Shown here piece after piece: positions 1-8,698 of a DNA stretch of 64,000 bases. The DNA lies in assembly GCF_002929275.1 (NCBI RefSeq), contig NZ_PJIK01000002.1, positions 1,958 to 65,957 of the forward strand, in the 5' to 3' direction. The position numbers and the translations under genes were made by a program. Under the pieces are notes generated by a model. That model was not told the DNA's origin. It saw nothing but the letters and a program-made list of their open reading frames with translations, and made no database searches. Position 1 is the stretch's first letter; each line of letters opens with the position of its first letter. Source of the stretch: Arthrobacter sp. ZGTC131 (GTDB taxonomy: Bacteria; Actinomycetota; Actinomycetes; Actinomycetales; Micrococcaceae).

Positions 1-189
1 CCGGGCGGCACGCCGACTACGGGCGAGGATCGCCCAACGGACGGGGATCGCGCAACGGGCGCGGAGGACCCGGGCGGCACGCCGACTACGGCCGGGGATC
101 GCCCACCGGGCCCGGAGGACCCTGACGGCACGCCGCCTATGGCCACGGCAGAAGAGCCGGCTGACAGGACGCCGGGCACGCGGGACTGA
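1..189 (+). CDS. C-terminal end of a repetitive Pro/Gly/Thr/Asp-rich protein (partial)
   Basis: The window opens inside a reading frame that runs 62 codons to a TGA at 187-189. The visible tail is low-complexity and repeats the phrase PGGTPTT followed by an acidic EDRP or GDRP segment; a third, degenerate copy reads PDGTPPM. No domain can be recognised. The gene body lies outside the window, so length and function are unknown. The opposite strand is also open here, but the regular in-frame peptide repeat and the clean stop favour this strand. Confidence 0.5.
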   Translation, partial: PGGTPTTGEDRPTDGDRATGAEDPGGTPTTAGDRPPGPEDPDGTPPMATAEEPADRTPGTRD

Positions 190-207
190 GCTCTCTACCG
201 GCGAGCC

Positions 208-297
208 GTTAGGTCCCAAAGGCTGATCCGCTAAGCCCTCGAAGGGCGTGCCGTCAGGCGCCAAGCACTGATGTGATAGGCCCTCGAAGGGCGTGCC
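208..297. repeat. two tandem 45-bp direct repeats with a small dyad
   Basis: Positions 208-252 and 253-297 are two diverged copies of a 45-bp unit. Each ends in the identical 18-mer GCCCTCGAAGGGCGTGCC (235-252 and 280-297), which contains a short hairpin (GCCCT, CGA, AGGGC). The pair lies between the 3' ends of the converging genes at 189 and 480, so it could act as a bidirectional terminator, or be a dispersed intergenic element. The rest of 190-479 shows nothing else recognisable. Confidence 0.6.
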
Positions 298-479
298 CTC
301 GCACGGCAAAGCCTTGGGCCGCAGCACAATGCACCCGGATGGCAGTCGTCCGGGATGCAGCCGGGAAGTGTGGATAGATGGATTTCGACGGTGTGCCCGC
401 GCCGCACCTTGGCAGCGCGGGTACAGCGTCCTTCGTGGTTCTCTTCGGAATGTTATTGCTCTGCCTTGGTGTGGGTCGC

Positions 480-692
480 CTAGGACCTCGCAGCCCGTCC
501 GCGCTGGGCCATCGGGTCCGGCCAGTTGCCGATGATTCCCGACATGGGATCGGGCCAGTTGCCGATGTGGCCGCGCATGGGATCCGGCCAGTTGCCGATG
601 CCCGACCGGGCCTGGGCTGAGTGGCCGCGAACGGCTCCGGATGATTGCAGGGCAGGACGCGGGGCAGTGGGCAGTTGGGTATGTGTAGACAT
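480..692 (-). CDS. 70-residue peptide with three IGNWPDPM repeats
   Basis: Family not recognised. The ATG at 692 follows an AGGAG ribosome site with an 8-nt spacer, a strong initiation signal. Residues 1-28 are Pro/Ala/Ser-rich with no hydrophobic signal segment. Residues 29-61 are three 11-residue units, RSG, RGH and SGI each followed by IGNWPDPM, and the tail is AQRGRAARS. Between units the codons for P, D and P differ silently (CCG/CCC, GAT/GAC) while the octapeptide is constant, which points to selection on the peptide. It lies 86 bp downstream of, and on the same strand as, the DPGSSPD secreted protein. The layout resembles a multi-core precursor peptide, but no modification enzyme is in view; a short linear binding motif is an alternative. 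Confidence 0.72.
   Translation of the reverse strand: MSTHTQLPTAPRPALQSSGAVRGHSAQARSGIGNWPDPMRGHIGNWPDPMSGIIGNWPDPMAQRGRAARS
510..608 (-). repeat. three in-frame 33-bp units encoding xxxIGNWPDPM
   Basis: Three consecutive 33-bp units inside the 70-residue peptide gene. The last eight codons of each encode IGNWPDPM. The copies differ mainly at third codon positions and in the three variable leading residues. Confidence 0.85.
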
Positions 693-778
693 GACATTTT
701 CTCCTGACTGAACATTTGAGCCGTACGCCGATGGCGCACGTGGTCATTTCTGCTGTGATGAGGGCAGAGCTGACCTGT

Positions 779-1819
779 TCAGTCGGGGGAAGACCCCGGA
801 TCGAAGGTGGGGCTGGCAGGAACGGATTGGTTGGCGTCGTGCAGCCGTGCGCCGGTACCGAGGTGTAAGCCGCTCCAGGACCCGGCAAGATCCCCTGCCT
901 GGGCGCCGGAGCCTTCGGATCCCGAGGCCGACGATCCGGACGGGCCCTTGGCAAGGACCGCGAGGCGTTCCTGATGCGGCACGGCGCCGGGCAGGCCGGC
1001 GGGCCCGGCCTGGACCGCCCCGGCTGTTTCGGGGCGGTGCGGCGTGGTCATCTGCAGCTGTGCCAGCGACGGGCCGGAAGCACCCAGTTGCTGTCCGTCT
1101 GCGGTTCGAGCGAGTGAGGTGCCCTGAGATTGGTTGCGTGCGCCACGGGATGGCGCGGCGTGTGACTTGTCCGCTGCGGCTTCGGGGGCATTGGCGGGCG
1201 GGGAGTTCACTACGGGAGTGGTCCCGACGGTGCCCGGATCTGCGCCCGGGACGATCACTCCCCGCCGCGGCTGCCACGGCGTGGGAACGGCCTGAGGCGC
1301 CACGCCCGACACTGAAACAACCGGGGGCACCGAGTGTACGGCGTCTTCTACGACGTCGATGACTTTGTGCATTTCGGCAAGTACCGGGGCTGCCGTCTCG
1401 GTCACCGGCGTGACTGCGGCGTCTGTGACGACGGCGGCCGCCTCGCCGACGACGGTGTTGGCGGTGCCGGTTACTGAGCGGAGTGTGGTGTTGGCGGCGC
1501 CGGACAGGGAGTCTGCAGTGCCGGCCGCGGTGCCAGCCACGGCTGTGACGGTGGTGGTGACGGCAGCCTTGAGTTTCGGGAGGCCCGGGACGCTCGGCGC
1601 GGCCCGCAGCGGACTTGCCGCTGGTGCGGGGACGTGCGCTGATACGGCGCTCGAAGTGCTGGCGGCCGGCGTGGTGCCGCCGATTACGGCGGGCCCGGCG
1701 TCCAGCGTCGATGCCTCGGCGGGGGCAGCCCCCCAGATGAGCCAAGCAAGGGTGACGATAGCCGGCACCACAACGGCGCGCACGGCAGCGGAGCAAACAA
1801 GAAGCATGCTGCTGCCCAT
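779..1819 (-). CDS. secreted Ala/Val/Pro-rich protein ending FDPGSSPD
   Basis: A 346-residue protein, family not recognised. The ATG at 1819 is preceded by a GGGGGG run as ribosome site; an in-frame GTG nine bases upstream has no usable site. The N-terminus (about residues 5-35) is a hydrophobic export signal ending near APAEAS. The mature part is low-complexity and rich in Ala, Val, Thr and Pro (for example AVTTTVTAVAGTAAGTADSL), with no catalytic motif. It ends in FDPGSSPD. The protein at 19636-20733 has the same plan: a similar signal (AAPAEAS versus APAAEAD), a following GG, a TAVAGT stretch and an identical DPGSSPD end. The two are paralogues, probably surface or exported proteins. The IGNWPDPM peptide gene lies directly downstream. 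Confidence 0.72.
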   Translation of the reverse strand: MGSSMLLVCSAAVRAVVVPAIVTLAWLIWGAAPAEASTLDAGPAVIGGTTPAASTSSAVSAHVPAPAASPLRAAPSVPGLPKLKAAVTTTVTAVAGTAAGTADSLSGAANTTLRSVTGTANTVVGEAAAVVTDAAVTPVTETAAPVLAEMHKVIDVVEDAVHSVPPVVSVSGVAPQAVPTPWQPRRGVIVPGADPGTVGTTPVVNSPPANAPEAAADKSHAAPSRGARNQSQGTSLARTADGQQLGASGPSLAQLQMTTPHRPETAGAVQAGPAGLPGAVPHQERLAVLAKGPSGSSASGSEGSGAQAGDLAGSWSGLHLGTGARLHDANQSVPASPTFDPGSSPD

Positions 1820-1983
1820 CCGATACACCCCCCAGAGGCAATGGGAGACCAGAATATGCCCGGGCCCCGGTTCCGTCTAGGCCAAGAATGTTCGAACGCC
1901 GCTTGGGCACACTCATTTATGGCCGGCAGGCAGCGATCCGCCGGTTCCGCAGCCGTAAAATTAATGCAAGAGGTGTTGGAAAA

Positions 1984-2163
1984 ATGTCGGGTTCGATCGT
2001 CGTCGTCCTGGTTATTCTGGCAGTCATCGCCGTTGTGGCAATCGCCGCCACGGTGCGGGAAGTCCTGCGCGAGGGACGCGGCCATATGCCTGAAGAACCG
2101 TCGCAGCGCCCGTGGACGGCGGGCAATCTGCCGAGCCAGCCGTACTCGTTGATCCGCTTCTAG
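1984..2163 (+). CDS. small single-pass membrane protein
   Basis: A 59-residue product, starting MSGSIVVVLVILAVIAVV. Residues 3-22 form one transmembrane helix, followed by a charged 37-residue tail containing REVLREGRGHMPEEPSQRPW. The ATG at 1984 has an AAGAGG site about 11 bases upstream. A longer frame open from 1888 is less likely because its extra N-terminus is Arg-rich and lacks a ribosome site. It is divergent from the DPGSSPD gene. Family not recognised. Confidence 0.6.
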   Translation: MSGSIVVVLVILAVIAVVAIAATVREVLREGRGHMPEEPSQRPWTAGNLPSQPYSLIRF

Positions 2164-2458
2164 GACGCATCGAGCGGGCATACCGGATCGCAGGCCCTCG
2201 CAGTCCACCCACACGGCCGGGTGGATGTACAACGAACGTTCGCACCGCCCCGAGGCCGTCGCCAGGAGGCGGCTTCCTCGGTCAGCGCGGCCAGGAAAGC
2301 GGATCGGACGCCGGGGGCACCGGGAGTCCTCCGGACACAGAGCTGGTGCAGCTGCCCACGAACTTGCGCGGGTCACCTGCACCAACCGGTAGTACGAATA
2401 TTCAGATTAGATATCTACTCATTCGCGGCTCCTAGTTCCCGGCGTTCGCGTTCCGGGT
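2164..2458. other. intergenic region, no gene seen
   Basis: No reading frame with credible coding character was found. An AT-richer patch (GAATATTCAGATTAGATATC) lies near 2397-2416. A short dyad, CCCGG then ten bases then CCGGG followed by TTTATT, sits at the right edge (about 2438-2463) and could end transcription from the small gene to the left. Confidence 0.4.
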
Positions 2459-2920
2459 TTATTTCCTGTCATCGGCCAGATGACGCGAGAACATCCAGCC
2501 GGCGGCAATCATCAGTACCCCCGCCACCAAGAGGGTCCAGTTGTCCGTCATGTTCAGCGACAGGAAATTGGCCGCCGAATCCACTCCGACACTGAGCCCG
2601 TAGATGCTGAGGATGATGTACAGTGCACCGGCGCCCAGGAGGAACCTGCGGGCACCCATTTCGCTGCGGGACATGGCCCAGCCGGTTCCGCCGATAACCA
2701 GCTGCACAATGTTGAGCAGGATGGATACCTGGAACAGGCCAAACAGCAGAGCGTGCGAATTAGGCCCAAGGAACATCAGTTCGCCATACCGTGCGGTGAT
2801 TCCCGGGATAAACGCCAGGACACCACCCACCATCGCGACAATACCAACACCCATGCCGACGTTCTGGACATCTGTCCTGCCAAAGTGAACGCCGTGCGCA
2901 TGTGGGGATGCGGTAGTCAT
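2459..2920 (-). CDS. DUF4383 family four-helix membrane protein
   Basis: A 153-residue protein starting MTTASPHAHGVHFGRT; the ATG at 2920 follows GGAGGCAGAAA, a good ribosome site. Four hydrophobic segments lie at about residues 22-42, 58-80, 88-110 and 125-145. The DVQNVGMGVG opening, the NSHALLFGLFQVSILLNIVQLVIG segment and the LLGAGALYIILSIYG segment match the usual DUF4383 pattern. That family is a small actinobacterial integral membrane family of unknown function. It stands alone, divergent from the perM-like gene. Confidence 0.75.
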   Translation of the reverse strand: MTTASPHAHGVHFGRTDVQNVGMGVGIVAMVGGVLAFIPGITARYGELMFLGPNSHALLFGLFQVSILLNIVQLVIGGTGWAMSRSEMGARRFLLGAGALYIILSIYGLSVGVDSAANFLSLNMTDNWTLLVAGVLMIAAGWMFSRHLADDRK

Positions 2921-3094
2921 TTTCTGCCTCCAACCACTGATTGCGGACAACCTAATTTTACGTCGGTCCTCTCGAAAAAGCGCCGGGAACAACCGCGGTG
3001 GGAGCCTTCCCGATCCTCCCGCCACGCCGCGTTCTCACGGGATTGAGCCTGTCGGAACGGCCGGGCGAGGCCGCCCGTGGCACGATGGAGCACG

Positions 3095-4411
3095 ATGAAA
3101 CTGCGCGCTGATCAGACCGGAGACCGTGGCCTTCCCATGCCCCTGTGGCTGCAGGGCGGGCTGGAGTCAGCCCAGGCGGCAATCATTTCGGCCCTGGCGG
3201 TCATCGCGCCCATCGCGGTGGTGTGGGCAACGTCCGGTTTCCGGGACACGCATCTCGACGTCCTGGCGCGCCTTGCCGGCCAGGCGTGGCTGGTCATCCA
3301 CGGCGTTCCCCTGTACCTGACCACCGTTGGCGAAGGCGCCGCGGCCCGTCCGGAAACAGGCACGCTCTCGCTCATCCCGCTGGGCCTGACGCTCATCCCG
3401 TTCCTGCTCGCCTGGCGTGCCGGCCGGCGCCTGGCCCGTGCCTCCTATACGGACCAGCTGTGGCAGGCGCTGCTGGGTTCCTGGCTCGTCTATGCGGCCT
3501 TCGGCATCACCACCGGCTTCGTCTGCAGGACGGATGAGGTGGAGGTGTTCCTTTGGTGGGCGGCCCTGCTGCCCCTGGTCCCGTTTGCCCTGGGCATGGT
3601 GATCGGCGCCCGGCGCGAGGCCGGATCCTGGAGCCGGCTGATCGGCGTCGACGCCGTGGACTGGATTGCCCGCACCAGCCAGCACTCCCGCTGGGCGGGG
3701 TCCTATCTGGCCTCCGCCGCGAAGGCGGGGTCCGTGGCGGTCATGGCGGCGCTGGCGATGGCTTCGGCGCTGCTGGCCGCGGACCTCTTCATCCACTGGA
3801 ACCTGGTGGTGGCGGTTTATGAAGGGCTCGACGCCGGGGCCTGGGGAGGCGCCGTCCTCACCATCGCCCAGCTCGGCTTCATCCCCAACCTGGCCGTGTT
3901 CGCGCTCGCCTGGGTGTCCGGCTCGGGCTTTGCGCTCGGCGCAGGATCGCAGGTGGGCCCACTCGGCACCGCTGTTGGGCCGCTGCCGTCGGTCCCGGTG
4001 TTTGCCGCCATCCCCGCCGGGCCGCTGGACTTCGGGTTCGTGGCCCTCGTGGTGCCCGTGCTCGCCGGAGTCCTGGCTGGCTGGTGGTTCCTGCGCGAAG
4101 GCGAAAACCACTTCGACGAATGGCTGTCCATCAAAGTCCGCACCCGCTGGTTCACGGCCGCCGTCTCCACCCTGGCCCTTGGCATCATCATCGGCGCGGT
4201 GGCAGGCCTGCTGGCGGGGGCACTGGCCTCGATCGCGCGGGGATCGGCCGGAATCGGACGACTCACGGACATCGGCCCCGACCCGTTGTGGACGGCAGTC
4301 TGGCTGGCAGCGGAAGTGGGCATCGGCGTCGTCGTCGGATACGCGGCGGGGCCGTGGCTGGAACGCCGGCAGCAGCGGGAAGCGGACCTCGGGGCTGCGC
4401 AGGGCAAGTAG
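3095..4411 (+). CDS. perM: DUF6350 / PerM-like integral membrane protein
   Basis: A polytopic membrane protein of about 438 residues with roughly eight to ten hydrophobic helices and a periplasm-sized loop. The gene order, directly upstream of purN and with purH nearby, is the one seen for perM in mycobacteria, where PerM is linked to cell division and persistence. The opening (MPLWLQGGLESAQAAIISALAVIAP) and the AATYL-like mid-region support the DUF6350 family. The start is uncertain: the ATG at 3095 or an in-frame GTG at 3077. The function in this organism is inferred from family and context only. Confidence 0.7.
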   Translation: MKLRADQTGDRGLPMPLWLQGGLESAQAAIISALAVIAPIAVVWATSGFRDTHLDVLARLAGQAWLVIHGVPLYLTTVGEGAAARPETGTLSLIPLGLTLIPFLLAWRAGRRLARASYTDQLWQALLGSWLVYAAFGITTGFVCRTDEVEVFLWWAALLPLVPFALGMVIGARREAGSWSRLIGVDAVDWIARTSQHSRWAGSYLASAAKAGSVAVMAALAMASALLAADLFIHWNLVVAVYEGLDAGAWGGAVLTIAQLGFIPNLAVFALAWVSGSGFALGAGSQVGPLGTAVGPLPSVPVFAAIPAGPLDFGFVALVVPVLAGVLAGWWFLREGENHFDEWLSIKVRTRWFTAAVSTLALGIIIGAVAGLLAGALASIARGSAGIGRLTDIGPDPLWTAVWLAAEVGIGVVVGYAAGPWLERRQQREADLGAAQGK

Positions 4412-4448
4412 CCCGGCGGGCGCCTCTGGAGTCTCGCCCGCTGAGAGG

Positions 4449-4883
4449 TTACGGGCGGAACTGGCCGGGCAACGAGTTCTCCAGCTGGACGCGGCAATCG
4501 GTGCTGGCCTTGCTGGTCAGGGCATGCCGGGCGCACTGCTGGTAGTCGCGGACCTGGTTGTAGAACAGCGCCGAGGTCAGCACGATCAGGACCATCACGG
4601 CGGACACCACCAGGCCGGAGATGGTGCCGAAGAGCACGAGCTTCGACTCCTTGAGCTTGATGGCGCGGATGAGCACCATGATCCCCAGCACGATCGCGGC
4701 CACTGTCAGGATGGCGGCGAGCCACAGGTACGCGATGTCCAGCTGGAAGACAAAGAACGAGCCCAGCACCGCCACAATGAACATGCGGAACAGGGTGTGC
4801 GTCTTCAGCAGCGATGATTTTGCGGCCTCGCTGAGCGGATGCCTGGTCCGCTGGGACCCGTTCGGGCCCGGGGTGGGGTTCAT
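4449..4883 (-). CDS. small membrane protein of unknown function
   Basis: A 144-residue protein starting MNPTPGPNGSQRTRHP. A polar 30-residue head precedes three hydrophobic segments (about residues 33-50, 52-75 and 83-107). A C-terminal soluble part has two Cys (YQQCARHALTSKASTDCRVQ) that could form a disulphide outside the membrane. It lies between the converging end of the perM-like gene and the divergent start of purN. Family not recognised. Confidence 0.6.
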   Translation of the reverse strand: MNPTPGPNGSQRTRHPLSEAAKSSLLKTHTLFRMFIVAVLGSFFVFQLDIAYLWLAAILTVAAIVLGIMVLIRAIKLKESKLVLFGTISGLVVSAVMVLIVLTSALFYNQVRDYQQCARHALTSKASTDCRVQLENSLPGQFRP

Positions 4884-4922
4884 GTTTTCCAGCCTACGCG
4901 AGCAGCCGCCTAAGCTGGACCA

Positions 4923-5498
4923 ATGCGCATCGTAGTCCTCGTTTCCGGAACCGGCTCCAATCTCCAGGCCGTCATCGACGCCGTGCAAGCCGGGGAACTG
5001 GACGTGGAGATCGCCGCGGTGGGCGCGGACCGGCCGGGGACGTTCGGCGTGGAGCGCTCCGCCGCCGCCGGAATCCCCACGTTCGTGGTGGACTTCAAGG
5101 CGTACGCGGACCGCGCGGAGTGGAACGCGGCACTGACCGAAGCGGTGGAGGCATACCAGCCGGACGTGGTGGTGTCCTCCGGCTTCATGCGGATCGTGAG
5201 CCCGGAATTCATCGATGCCTTCGACGGCAAATACCTCAACACCCACCCCGCCCTGCTGCCCTCCTTCCCCGGAGCACACGGCGTCCGCGATGCCATGGCC
5301 TACGGCGTGAAGGTCACCGGCTGCACAGTGCACTGGGCCGACGCCGGAGTGGACACCGGGCCCATCATCGCCCAGGAGGCGGTGGCCGTCGAGGACGGCG
5401 ATACCGAGGAAAGCCTGCACGAACGGATCAAGGTGGTGGAGCGCCGGCTGCTGGTGTCCACCCTCGCGTCCCTGGCCGCGGCGCACTCTTCCAACTAG
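4923..5498 (+). CDS. purN: phosphoribosylglycinamide formyltransferase
   Basis: 191 residues, the normal PurN length. It transfers a formyl group from 10-formyl-THF to GAR in purine synthesis, in the cytosol. The N-terminal MRIVVLVSGTGSNLQAVIDA is the phosphate-binding start of the family. The catalytic Asn-His-Asp set is visible as LNTHPALLPSFPGAHG and VHWADAGVDTGPII. The ATG at 4923 is close to the divergent small membrane gene. An MFS gene on the other strand separates it from purH. Confidence 0.95.
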   Translation: MRIVVLVSGTGSNLQAVIDAVQAGELDVEIAAVGADRPGTFGVERSAAAGIPTFVVDFKAYADRAEWNAALTEAVEAYQPDVVVSSGFMRIVSPEFIDAFDGKYLNTHPALLPSFPGAHGVRDAMAYGVKVTGCTVHWADAGVDTGPIIAQEAVAVEDGDTEESLHERIKVVERRLLVSTLASLAAAHSSN

Positions 5499-5507
5499 CA
5501 GTCGGCG

Positions 5508-6860
5508 CTACTCGAGGCGGCGCTGCCGGGTCTCGGGGGAGAAGAACATCATCCACAGCACGGCCAGCACCACCAGGCCGCCGGCCAGGGCGAACGACGT
5601 TGCCAGCCCCAGCTGGGGCCAGAAGTAATTCGCGAAGATCAGCGGGCCGAAGCCTGCCCCCAGCCGCGAGAACGTGGACGCCCAGCCAAAGCCCGATCCC
5701 CGCAGCTCGGTGGGGTAGAGCTCGGACACGTAGGTGTACAGAACGGGAATGGCCACCTGCACCACGAAGCCGAACACCAGCAGCCAGAACACGGCCGCCG
5801 TCGGAATGTCCACCACGAACGCCACGATCACCAGGATCAGGGCGGACGCCGGCCCGGTAATGGCCAGCAGCCACTTGCGGCCCACGCGCTCCACCAGGAG
5901 CGCTGCCGCCACCACGCCAAGAAGCCCGACGGCGGCCATTCCCGCCGTTGTCAGGAACGCCTTGTACTCGGCGAACCCGGCGCCGATAAGGATCCGGGGC
6001 ATCCACGTGAGGGACAGGTAGTAGACCAGCAGGATGCTCAGGAACAGCGCCCAGGACGCCGCCGTGATTTTCCAGTTGAACTGCCAGACACCGCGCAGCG
6101 TCTGCCATGCGCTGCCGGGCGAAAGGCGGGGGACGGACTGCGGATCGGGCAGGCTGTAGGCACGCGGCTCGGCTCCGGTGGCCAGGACCAGATCGTCGAT
6201 CACCTTGGCCGCTTCCTCGCGGCGGCCCTTGCGGATCAGGAACAGCGGCGACTCGGGCACGCTGCGGCGCACCCAGAACACGAGCAGGGCCGGCAGCACC
6301 ATCACCAGCATGGTGAGGCGCCAGTCCGCGAAAGCCGCCACCAGCCCGGCGGACACGAAGCCGCACAGCGCCGCTCCCACCGGCCACCAGCCGTCCATCG
6401 CCGTGAGGACCTTGCCGCGCTGCTTCCGCGGCGTGAATTCACCAACCAGTGCATAGTCCACCGGAATGCAGCCGCCCAGGCCGACTCCGGCCATGAACCG
6501 GAACACGCAGAACCAGGTGAAATCGGGGGAGAAGGCGCCGAGCACAGTGAAGAGCGAGAAGATCAGCAGCGTCGCGGTGAAGGCCTTCTTGCGGCCGATC
6601 GTGTCCGCGATGGTGCCCCAGATGAATGCGCCGAGGGCCATGCCGATCAGGTTGGCGGTGCCGATCCAGCCCGCTTCGCCGGGCGTGAGCTGCCAGTGGT
6701 CGGACAACAGAGGGATCAGGATGCCGTTGAGGGTCACGTCCCAGGCATCGAACATGAAGCCCAGGCCGCCGATCACGAAGATCTTGCCCTGGACCTTCCA
6801 GCGCCACGGCAATTCCTGGACCACCTGTTCGCCGCTAGGCACAGTGGTGTAAATGTTCAT
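5508..6860 (-). CDS. MFS transporter, SV2/NiaP or aromatic-acid symporter type
   Basis: 450 residues with twelve predicted helices in two halves. The loop 2-3 motif reads [13 protein letters not shown], and the second half carries the matching [29 protein letters not shown] is the helix 4-5 signature of the sugar and organic-acid porter group. [16 protein letters not shown] in the central loop is typical of NiaP/SV2-like carriers. The substrate cannot be read from sequence; niacin or an aromatic acid are candidates. The ATG at 6860 follows AGGAGGCCGAG. It sits alone between purN and purH on the opposite strand. Confidence 0.8.
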   Translation of the reverse strand: MNIYTTVPSGEQVVQELPWRWKVQGKIFVIGGLGFMFDAWDVTLNGILIPLLSDHWQLTPGEAGWIGTANLIGMALGAFIWGTIADTIGRKKAFTATLLIFSLFTVLGAFSPDFTWFCVFRFMAGVGLGGCIPVDYALVGEFTPRKQRGKVLTAMDGWWPVGAALCGFVSAGLVAAFADWRLTMLVMVLPALLVFWVRRSVPESPLFLIRKGRREEAAKVIDDLVLATGAEPRAYSLPDPQSVPRLSPGSAWQTLRGVWQFNWKITAASWALFLSILLVYYLSLTWMPRILIGAGFAEYKAFLTTAGMAAVGLLGVVAAALLVERVGRKWLLAITGPASALILVIVAFVVDIPTAAVFWLLVFGFVVQVAIPVLYTYVSELYPTELRGSGFGWASTFSRLGAGFGPLIFANYFWPQLGLATSFALAGGLVVLAVLWMMFFSPETRQRRLE

Positions 6861-7012
6861 CTCGGCCTCCTGTTAAAACCTTACGTTGCGCCGCACCCGG
6901 AGCGAGCCGCCTTCACACTCCGGCTTGCTGGAAGGGCACGTCCGGGGACGCGATAAACTGGCCCGTATCCCACCAGCCGCGGCCTCAACCGTGTACAACG
7001 ACGGAGACTTTT

Positions 7013-8698
7013 GTGAGCTTGACTCAGCTTGACCGTGTTCCCATCCGCCGAGCCCTGATCTCGGTCTACGACAAAACCGGTCTGGAGGAGCTCGCGAAGG
7101 GCCTGCACGCAGCGGGCGTCAAGATCGTTTCCACCGGCTCCACGGCCAAGAAAATCGCCGCCGCCGGCATCCCGGTCCAGGAAGTCGAGGAAGTCACCGG
7201 CTCTCCGGAGATGCTGGACGGCCGCGTCAAGACCCTCCACCCGCGGGTCCACGGCGGCATCCTCGCGGACCGCCGCGTGCCGGCCCACATGGAAACCCTT
7301 GCCGGCATGGACATCGAGCCGTTCGACCTCGTCGTGGTGAACCTGTACCCGTTCGTGGAGACCGTGAAGTCCGGTGCCGCGCAGGATGACGTGGTGGAGC
7401 AGATCGACATCGGCGGCCCCGCGATGGTGCGGTCCGCCGCGAAGAACCACGCCGCCGTCGCGATTGTGGTTGACCCGAACTTCTACGGCGAGGTTGTCCG
7501 CGCCGCGGCGGAGGGCGGCTTCGACCTGAAGACCCGCCGCCGGCTCGCCGCCCGCGCCTTCGCGCACACGGCCACGTACGACAACGCCGTGGCCACATGG
7601 ACCGCCAGCCAGTTCCTCGACGAAGACGGCGACGGCGTGATCGACTGGCCCGCTTACGCCGGCCTCGCCCTGGAACGCTCCGAGGTGCTCCGCTACGGCG
7701 AAAACCCGCACCAGCAGGCCGCCCTGTACGTGGACAAGGCCGCTCCCGCGGGCATCGCCCAGGCCGATCAGCTGCACGGCAAGGCCATGAGCTACAACAA
7801 CTTCGTGGACGCAGACGCCGCCCTCCGCGCGGCCTACGACTTCGCGGAGCCGGCCGTCGCGATCATCAAGCACGCCAACCCGTGCGGCGTGGCCGTGGGC
7901 TCCGCCGATGCGGCGGATCCGATCGCGGACGCCCACGCCAAGGCGCACGCCTGCGACCCCGTCTCCGCTTTTGGCGGCGTCATCGCAGCCAACCGCACCG
8001 TCACGGCTGGCATGGCGCGCACCGTGGCCGGCATCTTCACCGAAGTGGTCATCGCGCCGGGCTTCGAGCCGGAGGCCGTGGAAATTCTCGCCAAGAAGAA
8101 GAACATCCGCCTGCTGGCGCTACCCGAAGGCTACGACCGCTACCCGGCGGAAATCCGCCAGGTTTCCGGCGGCGTGCTCGTCCAGATCTCCGACAAGGTG
8201 GACGCCGACGGCGACAACCCGGGCAACTGGACCCTCGCCGCCGGTGAGGCCGCCGACGACGCCACGCTGGCCGACCTCGCCTTCGCCTGGACCGCCTGCC
8301 GCGCCGCCAAGTCCAACGCCATCCTGCTGGCCGATCACGGTGCCGCAGTAGGCATCGGCATGGGCCAGGTCAACCGCCTGGACTCCTGCAAGCTTGCCGT
8401 CGAGCGCGCCAACACTCTCGGCGTGAACGTGGAATCCGACGTCGATGGCGCCGGCGGTGCGTCTAACGTCGGGACGACAGAATCAGGCGCGAGCGGCGCA
8501 CCGGAGCGTGCCCGCGGTGCGGTCGCAGCCTCCGATGCGTTCTTCCCGTTCGCCGACGGCCTGCAGATCCTGATCGACGCCGGCGTCCGCGCCGTGGTCC
8601 AGCCCGGCGGTTCCGTCCGGGACGACGAAGTCATCGCGGCCGCTAACGCGGCGGGCATCACCATGTACTTCACGGGAGCACGCCACTTCTTCCACTAG
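7013..8698 (+). CDS. purH: bifunctional AICAR formyltransferase / IMP cyclohydrolase
   Basis: 561 residues; catalyses the last two steps of IMP synthesis using 10-formyl-THF. The N-terminal cyclohydrolase domain shows [34 protein letters not shown] and the [12 protein letters not shown] motif. The C-terminal transformylase domain shows [11 protein letters not shown] and [10 protein letters not shown]. The GTG start at 7013 follows GGAGAC. Residues of about 473-503 form a Gly/Ala/Ser-rich insertion just before ASDAFFPF that shorter bacterial PurH proteins lack. An intergenic hairpin element shared with the folD 3' flank follows the stop. Confidence 0.95.
   Translation: MSLTQLDRVPIRRALISVYDKTGLEELAKGLHAAGVKIVSTGSTAKKIAAAGIPVQEVEEVTGSPEMLDGRVKTLHPRVHGGILADRRVPAHMETLAGMDIEPFDLVVVNLYPFVETVKSGAAQDDVVEQIDIGGPAMVRSAAKNHAAVAIVVDPNFYGEVVRAAAEGGFDLKTRRRLAARAFAHTATYDNAVATWTASQFLDEDGDGVIDWPAYAGLALERSEVLRYGENPHQQAALYVDKAAPAGIAQADQLHGKAMSYNNFVDADAALRAAYDFAEPAVAIIKHANPCGVAVGSADAADPIADAHAKAHACDPVSAFGGVIAANRTVTAGMARTVAGIFTEVVIAPGFEPEAVEILAKKKNIRLLALPEGYDRYPAEIRQVSGGVLVQISDKVDADGDNPGNWTLAAGEAADDATLADLAFAWTACRAAKSNAILLADHGAAVGIGMGQVNRLDSCKLAVERANTLGVNVESDVDGAGGASNVGTTESGASGAPERARGAVAASDAFFPFADGLQILIDAGVRAVVQPGGSVRDDEVIAAANAAGITMYFTGARHFFH

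Noticed and set aside
378-620. 80-codon plus-strand frame with a hydrophobic stretch
   Set aside because: It overlaps the IGNWPDPM gene antisense. The minus strand has the better ribosome site and the silent-codon pattern.
744-1916. 390-codon minus-strand frame in another phase over the DPGSSPD gene
   Set aside because: Arg-rich out-of-frame translation without signal peptide; the 346-residue frame has signal, ribosome site and a paralogue.
6861-7012. possible second ZTP riboswitch before purH
   Set aside because: The leader lacks the ACTGGCG and CGCCTGGGC blocks of the motif.
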